Source: Adiantum capillus-veneris
Lineage: Eukaryota > Streptophyta > Polypodiopsida > Polypodiales > Pteridaceae
DNA length: 64,000 bases
Assembly: GCA_014529385.2 (NCBI GenBank)
Contig: CM043966.1
Span: 43,403,537-43,467,536 of the forward strand
Reading direction: 5' to 3'
Shown here piece by piece: positions 1 through 11,023 of this stretch. How positions within the stretch are numbered: the stretch's first letter is position 1; every line of letters begins with the position of its first letter. Under the pieces are notes generated by a model. It saw nothing but the letters and a program-made list of their open reading frames with translations, made no database searches and was not told where the DNA came from. The position numbers were made by a program, and so were the translations under genes.

Positions 1-3
1 ATC

Positions 4-546
4 ATGAAGCAATTCCTTGCAAGCGATGCAAACGACAAAGTGCTTACCAAATGGCGAAGCTTGAAGCTCCTCTCCCATGAGTCTATTCACAAATATGTAG
101 ACAAGTTTTGGGATTTACATCTCAAGGCTACTGTTTCAAAAAATAGACTTTGTCGAGCAAAGGCAACAATTATGTGCGGGATTACATGAAGAGATGGCCA
201 AATACATCAACTCTCAACGGCCTGGTACTATTTAGCAAAAGTAATCCATCACACCATGGTTGCTTCACGCATCAATTTCCATCAAGGGGCTAGACGTAAT
301 GTGAAGCCCATGGAAAACAAAGACAAAAATGATACAAAGGGGAAAACCAATGTTCAAAATGCTTTCCAAGTCAATTCCAACAACAACAACAATCGGTCCA
401 AGGAGAAGGGAGTTTAAAAAGGTAAAAAAAAACTCTCTCCTGAAGAGCTTGAATCTTTTCGCAAGGACCATAAGTGTTTTAAGTGTGGGGAGCAAGGACA
501 TGGCTATCGTTTTTGCCCCAAGATGAATACTCGCAATGAGACTCCT
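4..546 (+). pseudogene. gag: gag remnant of A1 (nucleocapsid with CCHC zinc knuckle)
   Basis: This is the C-terminal half of the Gag protein that coats genomic RNA in virus-like particles. A CX2CX4HX4C zinc knuckle (CFKCGEQGHGYRFC) is read at about 475-520, preceded by a lysine-rich linker and a run of five asparagines encoded by AAC repeats. The segment starting MKQFLASDAN aligns with nothing else in the window because A2 and A3 lack this part. Comparison with A2 shows a frameshift near 140 and a TAA stop near 415. The reading frame continues directly into the protease, so gag and pro were one ORF. Confidence 0.85.
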
Positions 547-1100
547 AGGGCTTCCACCATCAAAGCTCCAAAAGAGGATGCTCATTGCAAAGGATCATCA
601 CTTTCCTATGCTTGGGGAAAGGTAAGAGAGCATGATGCCTTCATCTTGTTTGACCCTGGCTCTACTCTCAACTTCATATCAATGGAGTTGGCCACCAAGT
701 TGGGCATTCAAGCTTTTGAGATGGGAGATATAGTAGTGGTGGCTGATGCAGCTTTCAAGGGACAACAAGCCTCCGTTACTCCCTTGATTGGGAAATTGAG
801 GCTTCATGTCCAAAGCTATGTCGAGAAGACTTCTTCATCTCTCCTCTCCAACATGAGGATGTTATCCTAGGGGCACCATGGTTTGATCGCATGGCTGCCA
901 ACATGAAGTTCCCTGAAAGGAAAATCTACTTCACCTACAGGGGAAATAACATGTATATAGATGCTAGTGAGCGTGGTTGCACTATTCCACTTGTAAATCC
1001 TCTTACTTTTGATAAGTCAATGAAGAGCACAGTTTCTGCGTACATGATTTTTGTCAAAGAGTCTCTAAAAGATACTAATGTTTCATCAAATGTAAATGGT
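547..1100 (+). pseudogene. pro: retropepsin-like aspartic protease of A1
   Basis: The protease cleaves the Gag-Pol polyprotein. The catalytic loop is read as FDPGSTLNFIS with the aspartate codon at 652-654; in family members of this kind the motif is normally D-S/T-G, so the proline after Asp is an odd substitution. The C-terminal part (ILGAPWF-like, then MAANMKFPERKIYF) is in a different frame after an indel near 830. A2 keeps the downstream part in the frame expected here. The protein is therefore inactive as it stands. Confidence 0.8.
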
Positions 1101-1990
1101 AGGAATCAAGAAGAGTTAGACTTGTCTAATTTTCTAAAAGGATTCCAAGATGTGTTCATCAATGATATCCCTATGGACTCACCTCCAAAACGAGGGGATG
1201 ATGACCATCGCATTGAGATCCTTCCTGGAAGCTCACCACCTAACAAGCCTCATTATCGAGTCTCACAAGCTCAACAAGAGGAGATCATGAGGCAAGTACA
1301 AGAGCTGGTAGACAAAGGGATGGTGAGGCCTAGTTCCTCTTCCTTTTCTCCAGTCTTTTTAGTACAAAAGAAAGATGGTACATACCGTATGTGTGTGGAC
1401 TATTGAGCACTAAACCATATCACTATCAAAAACAGATTTCCCGTACCTCGGGTAGAAGATCTGTTTGATAAGCTACAAGGCTCTACCTACTTTAGTAGGA
1501 TTGACCTTAAGAGTGGCTATCATCAAATAAGGATAGTGGATGAAGATATCTTAAAGACCGCGTTTCGCACAACGTTTGGTCTTTATGAATATCTAGTCAT
1601 GCCTTGTGGCTTGACCAATGCACCAGCCACGTTCAATCGTTTGATGGAGAAAATTTTTAGACCATATCGTAAATTCACTGGAGTGTTCTTTGATGATATC
1701 ATCATCTACTCCAAGTCTTTGGAGGAACATAAGCAAAATCTCCAAGTGATTTTTCAAGAATTGAGGGACAATAAGATTTTTCTCAACCAAAAGAAAAGCA
1801 AATTCTTCCTTCAAGAGATTCAATACCTAGGTCATATTATCTCTAAAGATGGTATCCGAATGGATCCATCAAAGTTATAGGTAATAAAAGCATGGCCTAA
1901 CCCAAGAAATCTACATGAGCTAAGAAGCTTTGTTGGTATGTGCGCATACTATTGACGCTTCATAGCAAAATTCTCTCAAGTAGCAGGACC
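1101..1990 (+). pseudogene. pol: reverse transcriptase domain of A1
   Basis: This domain copies element RNA into cDNA. Gypsy RT blocks are read in order: [24 protein letters not shown], the [15 protein letters not shown] block, [29 protein letters not shown], and the active-site block with F-F-D-D in place of the usual YVDD/FIDD. The frame is interrupted by TGA at 1404-1406 (A2 has CGA, Arg), TAG at 1878-1880 (A2 has GAG, Glu) and TGA at 1953-1955 (A2 has CGA). All other blocks are well preserved, so the inactivation looks like point decay rather than rearrangement. Confidence 0.93.
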
Positions 1991-2551
1991 ACTACACGAC
2001 TTAACTAAGAAGAACGTTAAGTTTGTATGGACTGTTAAGGAGCAAAATGCTTTTGAAAACCTCAAAGAGAAGCTTACTTCCCAACCAGTCCTCATGCTTC
2101 CGGATCTCTCAAAGCCATTTGAGGTCCAATGTGATGCTTGTGGTGATTGCCTTGGAGCAGTTTTTCTTCAAGAAGGGCATGCCATAGCATATGAGAACCG
2201 AAGGCTCAATATTGGTGAACGAGTCTTGGGCATTTATGAGAAAGAGCTTTTAGATGTTCTACATGTCCTAGACACATGGAAGCACTACCTATTGGGGACT
2301 CCATTTATCCTACGAACCGACCACCAAAGTCTCAAGTATTTCATGACGCAAACCAAGCTTTCCAACAAACAAATGAGGTGGGAAAATTTTCTTTCGCAAT
2401 TTAATTTCCATATTGCTCACATAACTGGTAAGCACAATCAAGTGGCCGATGCACTTTCACGACGACCCAAAGTTAATGCGGTGTCTATAGCTACTCACAA
2501 TGATCTATCCTCTATGATAGATGAGTATGCTACTGACCCTGAATTTAGAGA
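1991..2551 (+). pseudogene. pol: RNase H domain of A1
   Basis: RNase H removes RNA from the RNA/DNA hybrid. The plus-strand frame from 2094 gives VQCDACGDCLGAVFLQ, IAYENRRLN, YEKELLDVLHVL, LRTDHQSLKYFMTQ and HNQVADALSRRP, which are the expected Ty3/gypsy RNase H blocks with acidic residues in place. A 4-base deletion relative to A2 at about 2552 shifts the frame just before the integrase zinc-binding region. Confidence 0.92.
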
Positions 2552-3963
2552 ATGTCAGCCCTTGCTTTGGGGAAGAAAGAGGAACCATTCACCTTGCAGG
2601 ATGGTTATCTTCTCCACGTCAATAGGCTATGTGTTACCCATTCCCTTCATGAAAAAGTTATGTATGAATCCCATGCTCCTCCATATGCGGGGCATAGAGG
2701 TATTCAACCTACTCTCCGAGGAGTAGAGACGTACTTCTATTGGCCTACCATGAAAGTGGACATACAAGAGTATGTTTCAAAATGTGTAGTATGCCAAAAG
2801 ACCAAGTATGATAGAGGGAAGCAACCTGGACTACTCCGCCCATTGCCTATCCCAAATTCACCATGGGAGAGTATATCCATGGAGTTCATCTTTGGATTAC
2901 CCAAGTCTATCCATGGGAATACAGGAATATGGACAATAGTTGATAGGTTTAGCAAGCAAGCACATTTTATTCCTATCAAAAAGACTATTAAGGCACATCA
3001 AATGGAAACTCTCTTTATATCTCAGATTTTCAAGCACCATGGATTACCCACATCCATCGTGTCAGATAGAGATCCTAGAATGACCAGTAATTTCTGGAAA
3101 GGTCTCTTTGAAAATCTAGGAACAAGATTGAATTTCTCTTCGGCCTATCACCCACAAATGGATGGCCAAAGTGAGATAGCCAATCTTACGATACTCGATT
3201 TACTCAAGACCTATGTTATCGAAGTAGATCAACGCTCACAATGGGAAAAGTACTTACCTCTTGTAGAGTATGCCTACAATAATATTGTACATACTTCTGC
3301 GGGAAAAGCACCTTTTGAGATCATTGAGGGAAGACCTAAAAGTCCCTTGCTACTCAAAGTACATGGGAAGATCTTCGCCGCCGCCGATGAGTATAGCCGT
3401 GACCTACAAGAATCCTTTAAAAAGATTAAGAAGGCTATATCCATCACACAACAAAGGCAAAAAGCTGCTCTTGATAAGCACAGAAGAGCCTTAATGTTCA
3501 AAGAAAATGAATGGGTCTTACTCAAGTTTCCTAAGGCTCGATTAAGGCAAACGACGGGCAAAAATCCTACGGGCCATCAAAAGTATTATGCTAAACTAGC
3601 AAAAAGATACTATGGTCCTTTCCAAATCTTGAAGCCCATCAATGAGACGGCTTATCAACTCAAGTTTCCCAACCATTGGCTCATACACAATGCCTTTCAT
3701 GTAAGCCTACTTAAGCCCTACAAAGGAGAGCCACCAACTGAACCAATTATTGAAGACCCTCCTGAATTTGAAGACCAAGAAGAGGTGCTACAACCCGAAG
3801 CTGTCCTTCGGCATGAAGACAAGGTACTACGAGATGGTAAGATTATCCGACGGTATCTTATTAAGTTCAAAAATTATCCTTTTTAAGATGCTAGATGGAT
3901 GCAAGGAATACAGCTTAAGGATAGTATGAACCTTGTCAATGCTTACAATTCTACATTAGAGTA
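2552..3963 (+). pseudogene. pol: integrase with C-terminal chromodomain, A1
   Basis: Integrase inserts the cDNA; the chromodomain directs it to chromatin marks. An H2C2 zinc module (HAPPYAGHRG ... CVVCQK) is followed by the catalytic core: SMEFIFGLP, VSDRDPRM and HPQMDGQSEIAN. The first catalytic position is Glu here whereas A2 has Asp (SMDFI), so A1 carries a D-to-E change. After the core come GPFQILKPI and [13 protein letters not shown], then a chromodomain-like end (VLRHEDKVLRDGKIIRRYLIKF). A TAA at 3884-3886 replaces a GAA that is present in A2 and cuts the chromodomain; the rest (DARWMQGIQL) follows out to about 3963. Confidence 0.93.
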
Positions 3964-4095
3964 AGCAAATGTACAAATTTCTTTTAAATGACTCATGTTT
4001 TTGTCTTATAAGACTAGTCCTCTTTTTAATTTTGCACAAATTTAACTAGTATGCATGCTTAGAATCATGTTTGTGATGACGACGTCTCTCAAACA

Positions 4096-4305
4096 CCAAG
4101 TAGAATTTGTCACTCTACTTTGGGAGAATGAAATGGACTAAAGAGCAAACATGCTTGCAGCAGCTATGTCTCCCAAGCACCAAATGGATTAGTCATCCAT
4201 CTTGGAAAGATGTCGTAGGGTAAAAAGGGATCCTCTTCCCGCTAAGTAAAATTGACTAATGACTAAGGATTTATCTCTTCTATCTCATAGTCGAGGACGA
4301 CTATG
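4096..4305 (+). other. three stem-loops in the 3' untranslated region of A1
   Basis: Three short inverted repeats follow each other: 4096-4123 (CCAAGTAGA pairing with TCTACTTTGG), 4180-4205 (CCAAATGGA with TCCATCTTGG) and 4286-4305 (CATAGTCG, loop AGGA, CGACTATG). The same three occur in A2, the last at about 46826-46845 with one changed base. Their position between pol and the polypurine tract suggests RNA structure; the role is inferred. Confidence 0.55.
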
Positions 4306-4308
4306 ATT

Positions 4309-4323
4309 TCAAGAGAGAGGTAA
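4309..4323 (+). other. polypurine tract of A1
   Basis: A purine-rich run (AAGAGAGAGG, then TAA) lies directly before the TGTCACAAAA start of the 3' LTR. It is the expected plus-strand primer site. A2 has the same run before its LTR at 46861. Confidence 0.75.
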
Positions 4324-5937
4324 TGTCACAAAATCTAATATCTAATATCTAACCAACCCAAATGATTTTCTCATATTAAATTGATCACTTAATGTGGGAG
4401 AATAAACGAGAACAAGTGTTAAGATATAGACATGTGCTTATAGATCTATCTCAACACGGGGCCAATGGTAAAGGGGCCCAAATGAGAGATGGTCTATCAA
4501 AGAGCAAGGCTAACAAATGGAGCATAAGACCTTAGGGTTAGCTTCATTGAAGACCTCCAATAATGTGTGTAAAAGGCCTTTGACCTTAGGTAAGCTAGGG
4601 CTGAGCTTGAGGCGCGGGAACCCGACCCAGCTCGAGGTGCTTGTCCTGCTTGTCATGCTTGATGACTAAGGTGCTTGAGGTGCTTGAGATGCTTAATTAT
4701 TGAGATGATTGAGGTGCTTGACATGCTTGAGATGCTAGGGTTGCACTTGAGGTGAGAACCCAGCCCAAGCTTAAAGTGCTTATGAGCCAAGCTTGCGGTG
4801 GGAACTGGGTCTATGCATGAGGGGCTTGAGGTGTCAAAAAGTCAAATATTCAATCCCTACAAGGAGGGGGCGAGCCCTACATGAGGGGGGATGAGAGAGA
4901 ACACCCACACACTCACACAAGGCATGCATGGTACAAAGAAAGAAAAAGGGACACTTGTCAAGTTCCTCCTCATGTTGCCCTCATGGTGTGCCTGAAGCCT
5001 ATTGGTTGGCCACCCAAGGGGTCCAATAATAATTTAGGAGATTTAATCAAATGATTTAGCATTTATCTAGCCCTCTCTCTCAAAGGGAAAAGGGGGGCAC
5101 TTGTCTCAAGGCTACCCTTGCTGCTTGTAATGCCTCCTGCTTGTGATTGGCTAGGCCTCGAGGGGTCCAATGAGCTTCAAGCATGAGCTACAAGGGGGTC
5201 GACCGAAGAAAGCTAGGGGGTTGCTTAGGGGGTATACTCACCCACACACACTCACAAACACTCTCATTGTTTGCTATGCAAAGTGCAAGAGCTCCCTCTC
5301 CTTCTCCAAGCAAGTAGAGGTTGAGATCCTACACCAACACTCTTGGATATGGAGTGCAAATCCAACCAAGAGCCATGCTTCAATGCTTAAGCTTTCCATC
5401 TCCTTCTTATTCATTACTATGCTATTATCTATGGTAGCAACAAGAGTTATGATAAGTGAGGAACTAATTCTTTCTCCTACCAAATGTTTCTTCTTCCTCT
5501 TCCCTACCCTCATTCCCTGCTAGCTCTCTCCACCTTCAAAGGTGTTTGAGGTCTTGGGACCGAGGCTTGGGATAGGTAAAGCTTTCTTCAAGTTTATGTT
5601 ATGTTTGTGATGCATGAAGCTTTCCATCTTCATTGCATCACCTAGGTCACAAGGAACACAAAGATTGTATTGTAACAAGTCTCTCTTAATGGGAGAAATC
5701 ATAATACAAATGCCTATTGGAGGGGGGACCGGCTCCACATAAATCCGGTCCTCAACTGTTGTCATGTTCTCTAAATTGTCTCTCTTGCAAAAGTATTGTT
5801 CATGCCAAGTTAACTAATTGCTATGATTATGTTTCTATATTCAATTATGTTCACCCACTATGCTCACAAAGTCATTTCTCAAAAGTACTTTCATTAATTT
5901 CCGCTACTCTCAAATTAAATAGGCCAATTCCATTACA
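4324..5937 (+). repeat. 3' LTR of A1 (L1), about 1.6 kb
   Basis: The LTR starts TGTCACAAAATC and ends CCAATTCCATTACA. The boundaries come from comparison with the minus-strand copy at 61847-63391, whose end is followed by a primer binding site, and with the start of L2 at 46861. The LTR contains a run of GCTTGAGGT-like repeats (about 4635-4745), several open but unconserved frames, and a GC-containing segment with the block CTCTCCACCTTC near 5525. No coding function is assigned to any of it. Confidence 0.9.
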
Positions 5938-6950
5938 TAGACTATCACCTTGTTGCATCACTTCACCCATACGTGCCTCACACTAACAACTATGACACAA
6001 AAAGAAAGTCCTTTTATGAAAAACTACCCATACATTTTGGGTTTATTTACCATTAATCCACACATAACTTTATGGATATCAAACACATAGTATCAGCTCA
6101 CCAAAATAAACCATAAAACGTATATGAAACTCACATCAAACCCACAGCTCTATATGGTACCGCTCCTAGGTAGCACCCCTAAACGTATCAATAATTTTGT
6201 ATAGAAAGCGATTAATAACTCGCACTCATGGAGTATTAAAGGTGATATAATATATTTATCAACATGTATAATTAAGGTATTTACTTGGCTAAGTGGTTTC
6301 CCCATCCGATAAGTCTATACGGTGGCTCTCTGAGGAGCCTGGGATCCAAAATATTGACAATGTAGTGGGCAACAAGCTGTATTTTGACCATAATTCTTCA
6401 CTCAAGTGAAAATTTCACATGACACATAAAAGAAAAAAAATATATAATGATGCGGTGAATCTTGGATTCAAAGGGTCAGCCTGCTTCATAACAATTTGGG
6501 AGATACCGCTATAATAGTGTCTCTATTGCCTACATGATGTGCAAGCAACAAGTGTATTTTATGTATCTATGTGATCATAAACACACCATATGCATATATA
6601 AACATGATAAACTTGATAAGACAAGCAAGAATCAACCTTGTACACTTCTAGCAAGTCCATACATGCTTATGTACATAGAAAAACATCACCCAAGAGCGTG
6701 ATTTTCTATACGTAACAAAAACAAAAGTAGAGAGAGAAAGAGATGATGGCTATGGCGTTTAGAGCTTCTTACTATGGAAAAGAAGTAATGAGGTGTTCTC
6801 ACCTCAACATGAAGTCTAAATAACAAAGTCTCAAACCCTCTATAAATATAAATTAAATGGACTATTCCATAAAAAATTAATTTATGATCGAGTCATGGAG
6901 AGATTTTAGTTACAATAGTACGAAGTAATACTAGAGCATAAGAGAGTACA
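5938..6950. other. intergenic stretch, nothing recognised
   Basis: AT-rich sequence immediately beyond the A1 LTR. I see no long open frame, no LTR boundary and no RNA gene. A short AG run occurs near 6730. Confidence 0.5.
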
Positions 6951-6959
6951 AAAGGTTTT

Positions 6960-7420
6960 GGAAGCTCTTCATTGACTCCTTGATCTTCAAGCACTACATT
7001 TACATAAGCATTTGATTGATTTCCTGCACCTCAAGCATTGAGAGTTCTATTAGCCTGATCTTTACCTTGAGGTTTTTGATTTCCTCCTGAACAAGATGGC
7101 CATTGTTATTGAGCGGTCTATTTCTTGTAAAGATTGGATTCCTAGGTCCAAACAACCCTTGGTTCTATACTGGTCTCTGGTTTTGATAAGAATTATGTTG
7201 TGCCGCATTAGGTCTAGGCTGTAAATTTCTAAAGTTCCTATTTGGAGTAGTGTTTGTAGGTCTAGCTTCATTTTGTCTTGCAAATTCATAAGTATCTAGA
7301 TCATTAAACGGGAAATCTCAAGACATATCATCAGGATCAAAACGATTCAATTACGGCAGATTTCTTATTCTCTTTCTACATAGCATGGCTTCTTGAGTCT
7401 AGACGAGGCCTTTTGAATTA
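6960..7420 (-). pseudogene. possible gag-like coding remnant, Asn/Arg/Pro-rich
   Basis: On the minus strand one frame reads through about 110 codons with a single TAG: NDLDTYEFARQNEARPTN, then NRNFRNLQPRPNAAQ, then NNNGHLVQEEIKNLK with a short coiled-coil-like end. The composition (Asn, Gln, Arg, Pro) is like the low-complexity linker of retrotransposon Gag proteins. I recognise no domain. It lies just past the 3' LTR of copia I, so it would belong to a different, older element. Confidence 0.35.
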
Positions 7421-7471
7421 ATGATTTGGGATAGTCTCTGATTTGTGTTTACTATCATCCAATATTTTGAG

Positions 7472-7697
7472 TGTTGGAATTAGGGTTGCAAAGAAACGCA
7501 CACAGCTTTGAGAAAACGAAGAAGCTCAAGGCACACAATTGAGAGTGTGTTACTTAGTGTGCAATAGAAAGATAGATAGCCCTAGAGTGATGGGCGTATA
7601 TACAATGCACGGGGGAAAACACCTCCTAAAGAGGGAAAAAATGCTCCGATGGTCCTAGTGTGTTCACACACATCACTACCACATGTATATGGTAACA
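7472..7697 (-). repeat. 3' LTR of copia I, 226 bp
   Basis: Read on the minus strand it begins TGTTACCATATACATG and ends CCTAATTCCAACA, the TG...CA form expected of LTRs. It is preceded by a polypurine tract (CTCCAGGGGGGGAT on the minus strand, about 7698-7711). No second copy is present in the window to confirm the ends. Confidence 0.8.
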
Positions 7698-7789
7698 AAT
7701 CCCCCCCTGGAGTGATGTGGTGAACGAGAGCTGGCACATAAGTAAAGGTAAGTGCCATGCCCTGAGGACATGATCAGTCCACAAAGGGG

Positions 7790-9595
7790 AGTAAGCCCAA
7801 AGCTTTGCGGAAAGCTTAGATAATTCCTTTGTGAAAAGATCTGTAAGGTTGTCTTGTGTTGGCACATAATCCAAGCCGATCTCTCCTACTGAGAGCCTCT
7901 CCCTGACAGAGTGGTAATGCACCTCAATGTGCTTTGTGCAAGCATGAAAAACTGGTTCCTTGCAACTACCAATGCGCTCTGGCTGTCAATGTAGATAGTG
8001 TTGGCAATGTCTTGTCCAACACCCAAATCAGCCAGAAGGCGTCTAAGCCATACACACTCAACCGTAGCTGTGAAGACTTCCCTGTACTCAGCCTCACAAC
8101 TAGAAGTGGCCACAATAGGTTGCTTCTTGCTCAACCATAATATACATGAACTGCCAAGCATGAAACAAAAACCACTTGTGGACACTCACGTGTCAAAACA
8201 ACCAGCCCAATCTGGGTCCAAAAAAGCATGTAAGTCTGGCGGCAATGATCCCCCCTTGGGATAAAACAAGCCAAGAAGTAAAGTGCCACTAAGGTAGCAA
8301 AAAATCCTCTTGATATCCTGCCAATGCTTAGACCCTAGGCTATGAAAAAATTTGCTGACCTCTGAGACTGCAAACTGGATATTCGGCCTCGTGTTGCATA
8401 TATAAATGAGGCATCCAACATCAATTTGGTAAAGAGTGACATCTGTAGGATCACCAGCATCATGAAGGCCCAATTTTAAACCTATTTCCATGGGAGTGGC
8501 AATAGGTTTGCAATCCTCAAGTCCAAACTTACATAGCAATGTCTCTATGTAACTTTCTTGACACAATGAAATACCACCATCACATTGCTTAAACTATATG
8601 CCCAAGTAATGATGCAACAGCCCCAAATCTTTCATCTTGAAAGTAACATTCAAATCAGCCTTAAATTCATCAATATGTCTCTCATTTGGTCCAATGATTA
8701 GCAAATCATCTACATAAAGAACCACATGAGAAGTACATCACCCTCACGCTTTACATACAATTCGCTTTTTGCTGGACTGTTACAAAAGCCTCGTTTGACC
8801 AAATGAGTGTTAGCTTTCTCATACCAAGCATGAGGAGATTTCTTCAACCCATACAAAGCCTTCTTACATCTGCAGACTTTGTCCTCTTGTCCTTTCTTGA
8901 CAAAACTGCGAGGTTGCATTACATAAACTTCCTCAAATATGTCACCATTCAAGAAAGCAGTAACAATGTCTGATTGATGCACATCCCAACCAAAATGAGC
9001 TGCCAATGCACATAGAAAATGCACAATAGTCATACGACAAGTGGGAGAAAAAGTCTCTTCATAATCTATGCCTTTTTTGCTGTGCATAACCCTTTGCAAC
9101 CTTATGGCGATCGATCTCACCATCCGGCTTGCGTTTCAACTTGTATATCCACTTTGTACCAATGGCCTTTTTACCAGGAGGCAAATCACATAGAGTCCAT
9201 GTGTCATTTTCTATAAGTGCATCATATTCTGATTGCATGGCAGCCATCCGGTTTTTTGAATTCTGTGCTTCATCAAAAGATAGAGGTTTCTCAATAGCAT
9301 GTAAGCTAGACACAACCAAAACATAACAATCTGATGCATTAGATGCATGGCCAGCAGAGCCTGAACAAGTATGACTAGACAAAGGTGCATCCAATTTACT
9401 ATCACGCAATGTATGCACCAGCCATTTTGGCATACCTCTAGCCTGCTCATTTTCAGCCCTTTCCTCATCAAGTACATCATGTACATCTGCATCACTAACA
9501 GGCTGATCTTTAACATTTTTAGAAACCCCCATAGGCTGTACATTTGCCTCATTAGAATTTAAATTCAAACTTCCACCACTAAAAAGAGGCAACAA
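7790..9595 (-). pseudogene. pol: reverse transcriptase and RNase H of copia I
   Basis: RT blocks on the minus strand: ENDTWTLCDLPPGKKAIG, GTKWIYKLKRKPDGEIDR, YEETFSPTCRM, WDVHQSDIVTAFLNGD, KALYGLKKSPHAWYEK, then YVDDLLIIGPNE in another frame near 8700-8730. RNase H follows with STSGFCFMLGSS, SSCEAEYREV, IDSQSALVVARN and the tail DYVPTQDNLTDLFTKEL. Frameshifts lie near 9070, 8720, 8570, 8185 and 7890, and a stop interrupts LGI-FKQC near 8600. The YVDD catalytic pair itself is preserved. Confidence 0.9.
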
Positions 9596-9699
9596 AGTGT
9601 CATAAATGTCCTATGAGCTTACATTATTGTCTCTAGTACATGACGACAGGGGCTGAATAGAACCTTCCACAAACACTACATACCATGAAACCAAAATAT

Positions 9700-11005
9700 G
9701 CTTTATTTGCGGATGATACAATCTGTCTTTGCTTTCAGCACTATAACCACAACAAAAATACATTTGACTGCCTGATCATCCAATTTTTTGCGTTGTGTTT
9801 GTGGCACCAAAGCATATGCCAAACAACCAAAAACACGCATGTGTTCAATAGAAGGCTTTCTATCATCCCATGCTTCATGTGGAGTAATAGATTGCAAAGC
9901 TTTCATAGGACACCTGTTAAGTACATAAGTGGCACACATGATAGCTTCAAGCCAAAAAGATTGCGGAAAAGCTTGACTTTTAACCATACATCGTACCATT
10001 TCCATAAGTGACCTGTTTTTCCTCTCAACAACACCATTTTTCTGAGGTGTATAAGGCACTGTACACTGGTCTTTTATCCCACAACTAGCTAGAAATGCAT
10101 TAAATTCATCAGACATACACTCCCCCCCTCGATTGGAATGGAGGGTGCCCATAGTACATTTCGATACATTTTCAACCATAGCCAAAAAAAAATTGAAGCA
10201 CATAAAAAATTTGAACTTCGCTTTAAGAGGAAATACCCATGCATGCCAGGAGTAATCATCAATGAAAGTCACAAAGTAAAGGTAATTGCCCAAGGAAGGA
10301 GTTTGCATTGGCCCACAAACATCACTATGCACTAGCTGCAACCTGCATGTGGCCCTAACTGAACCATCCTTTGGAAAATTTGAGCGCTGCATCTTACCCA
10401 AAATACAGCCTTCACAAACATGTTTGATAGGTGCTTCAAGAGGCGGCAAAGAAGCAACCATATCAGATTTCTGCAAGTGCAGCAAACTGGCAAAATTCAG
10501 ATGTCCAAAACGTGCATGCCACAATTTTGCATCTGATACAGCCCTTGAATCTGCAACTGCATTTGCAAAATGTTGTCCACACTTGTCATAAAAAAGGAGC
10601 TTATACAATCCACGACACAAAATGCCAGATGTGACAATTTCATCACCAAAACTGAGATCATGAATTGTACATCTTTCATCCACAAATTTGACTACAAGTC
10701 TAAGTCTAGCAAGTGCAAATATAGACAAAAGATTCTTCTTGATCCCAGGTACATAAAGTGCATCAACGAGTGTAAAAGAACCGCCATTTTCACCAATAAG
10801 CACAATCTTTCCAACCTTCTGAATCGGATAAGAGGCATTGTTGGTGCAAGTGATTGAATTCCCATGAGGGACAGACTCAAGAGAGGTGAACAATTCACGA
10901 TGTGAGGTAATGTGCTTTGTAGCACCACTGTCACAATATCTCTCAAGAACTTGCTTAGAGATTTTTACCTTGTTCTTAGGATTTGAAAAGTTTAGGAGAG
11001 TTGAA
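9700..11005 (-). pseudogene. pol: protease end and integrase of copia I
   Basis: The minus-strand frame contains CDSGATKHITSHRELF (protease active site) at about 10885-10940, then the integrase: HARFGH ... CEGCILGK zinc module, LQLVHSDVCGPM, and VPYTPQKNGVVERKN. The second catalytic block reads LHSNRGGEC, with Asn where Asp is normal, so the D,D,E triad is broken. The frame is otherwise open for about 430 codons, the longest preserved piece of this element. Confidence 0.9.
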
Positions 11006-11023
11006 TAGTTACAACCATAACCG

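Larger units (their letters stand above)
1..5937 (+). mobile_element. Ty3/gypsy chromovirus, family A copy 1 (A1), 5' truncated by window
   Basis: The order gag, protease, reverse transcriptase, RNase H, integrase, chromodomain, polypurine tract, 3' LTR is read left to right on the plus strand, which is the Ty3/gypsy order. A second copy (A2) at 37163-47996 and a third (A3) from 63392 align with it along their length, so this is a multicopy family. The 5' LTR and the start of gag lie before base 1. The coding part is dead: there are in-frame stops near 415, 1404, 1878, 1953 and 3884, and frameshifts near 140, 830 and 2550. Family membership is certain; the chromovirus label rests on the chromodomain after the integrase. 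Confidence 0.95.
7472..11010 (-). mobile_element. Ty1/copia element I, minus strand, gag and 5' LTR missing
   Basis: On the minus strand the order protease, integrase, reverse transcriptase, RNase H, polypurine tract, LTR is read from about 11010 to 7472, which is the copia order. The 3' LTR is complete. The 5' end is lost: upstream of the protease the sequence passes directly into gypsy B integrase near 11010 on the same strand. The coding region has frameshifts and stops, so it is an old non-autonomous remnant. Confidence 0.9.

Noticed and set aside
5170-5986. Open frames of 80-117 codons in the A1 LTR
   Set aside because: The same DNA in L2 and L4 does not preserve these frames, so they are LTR sequence without coding function.
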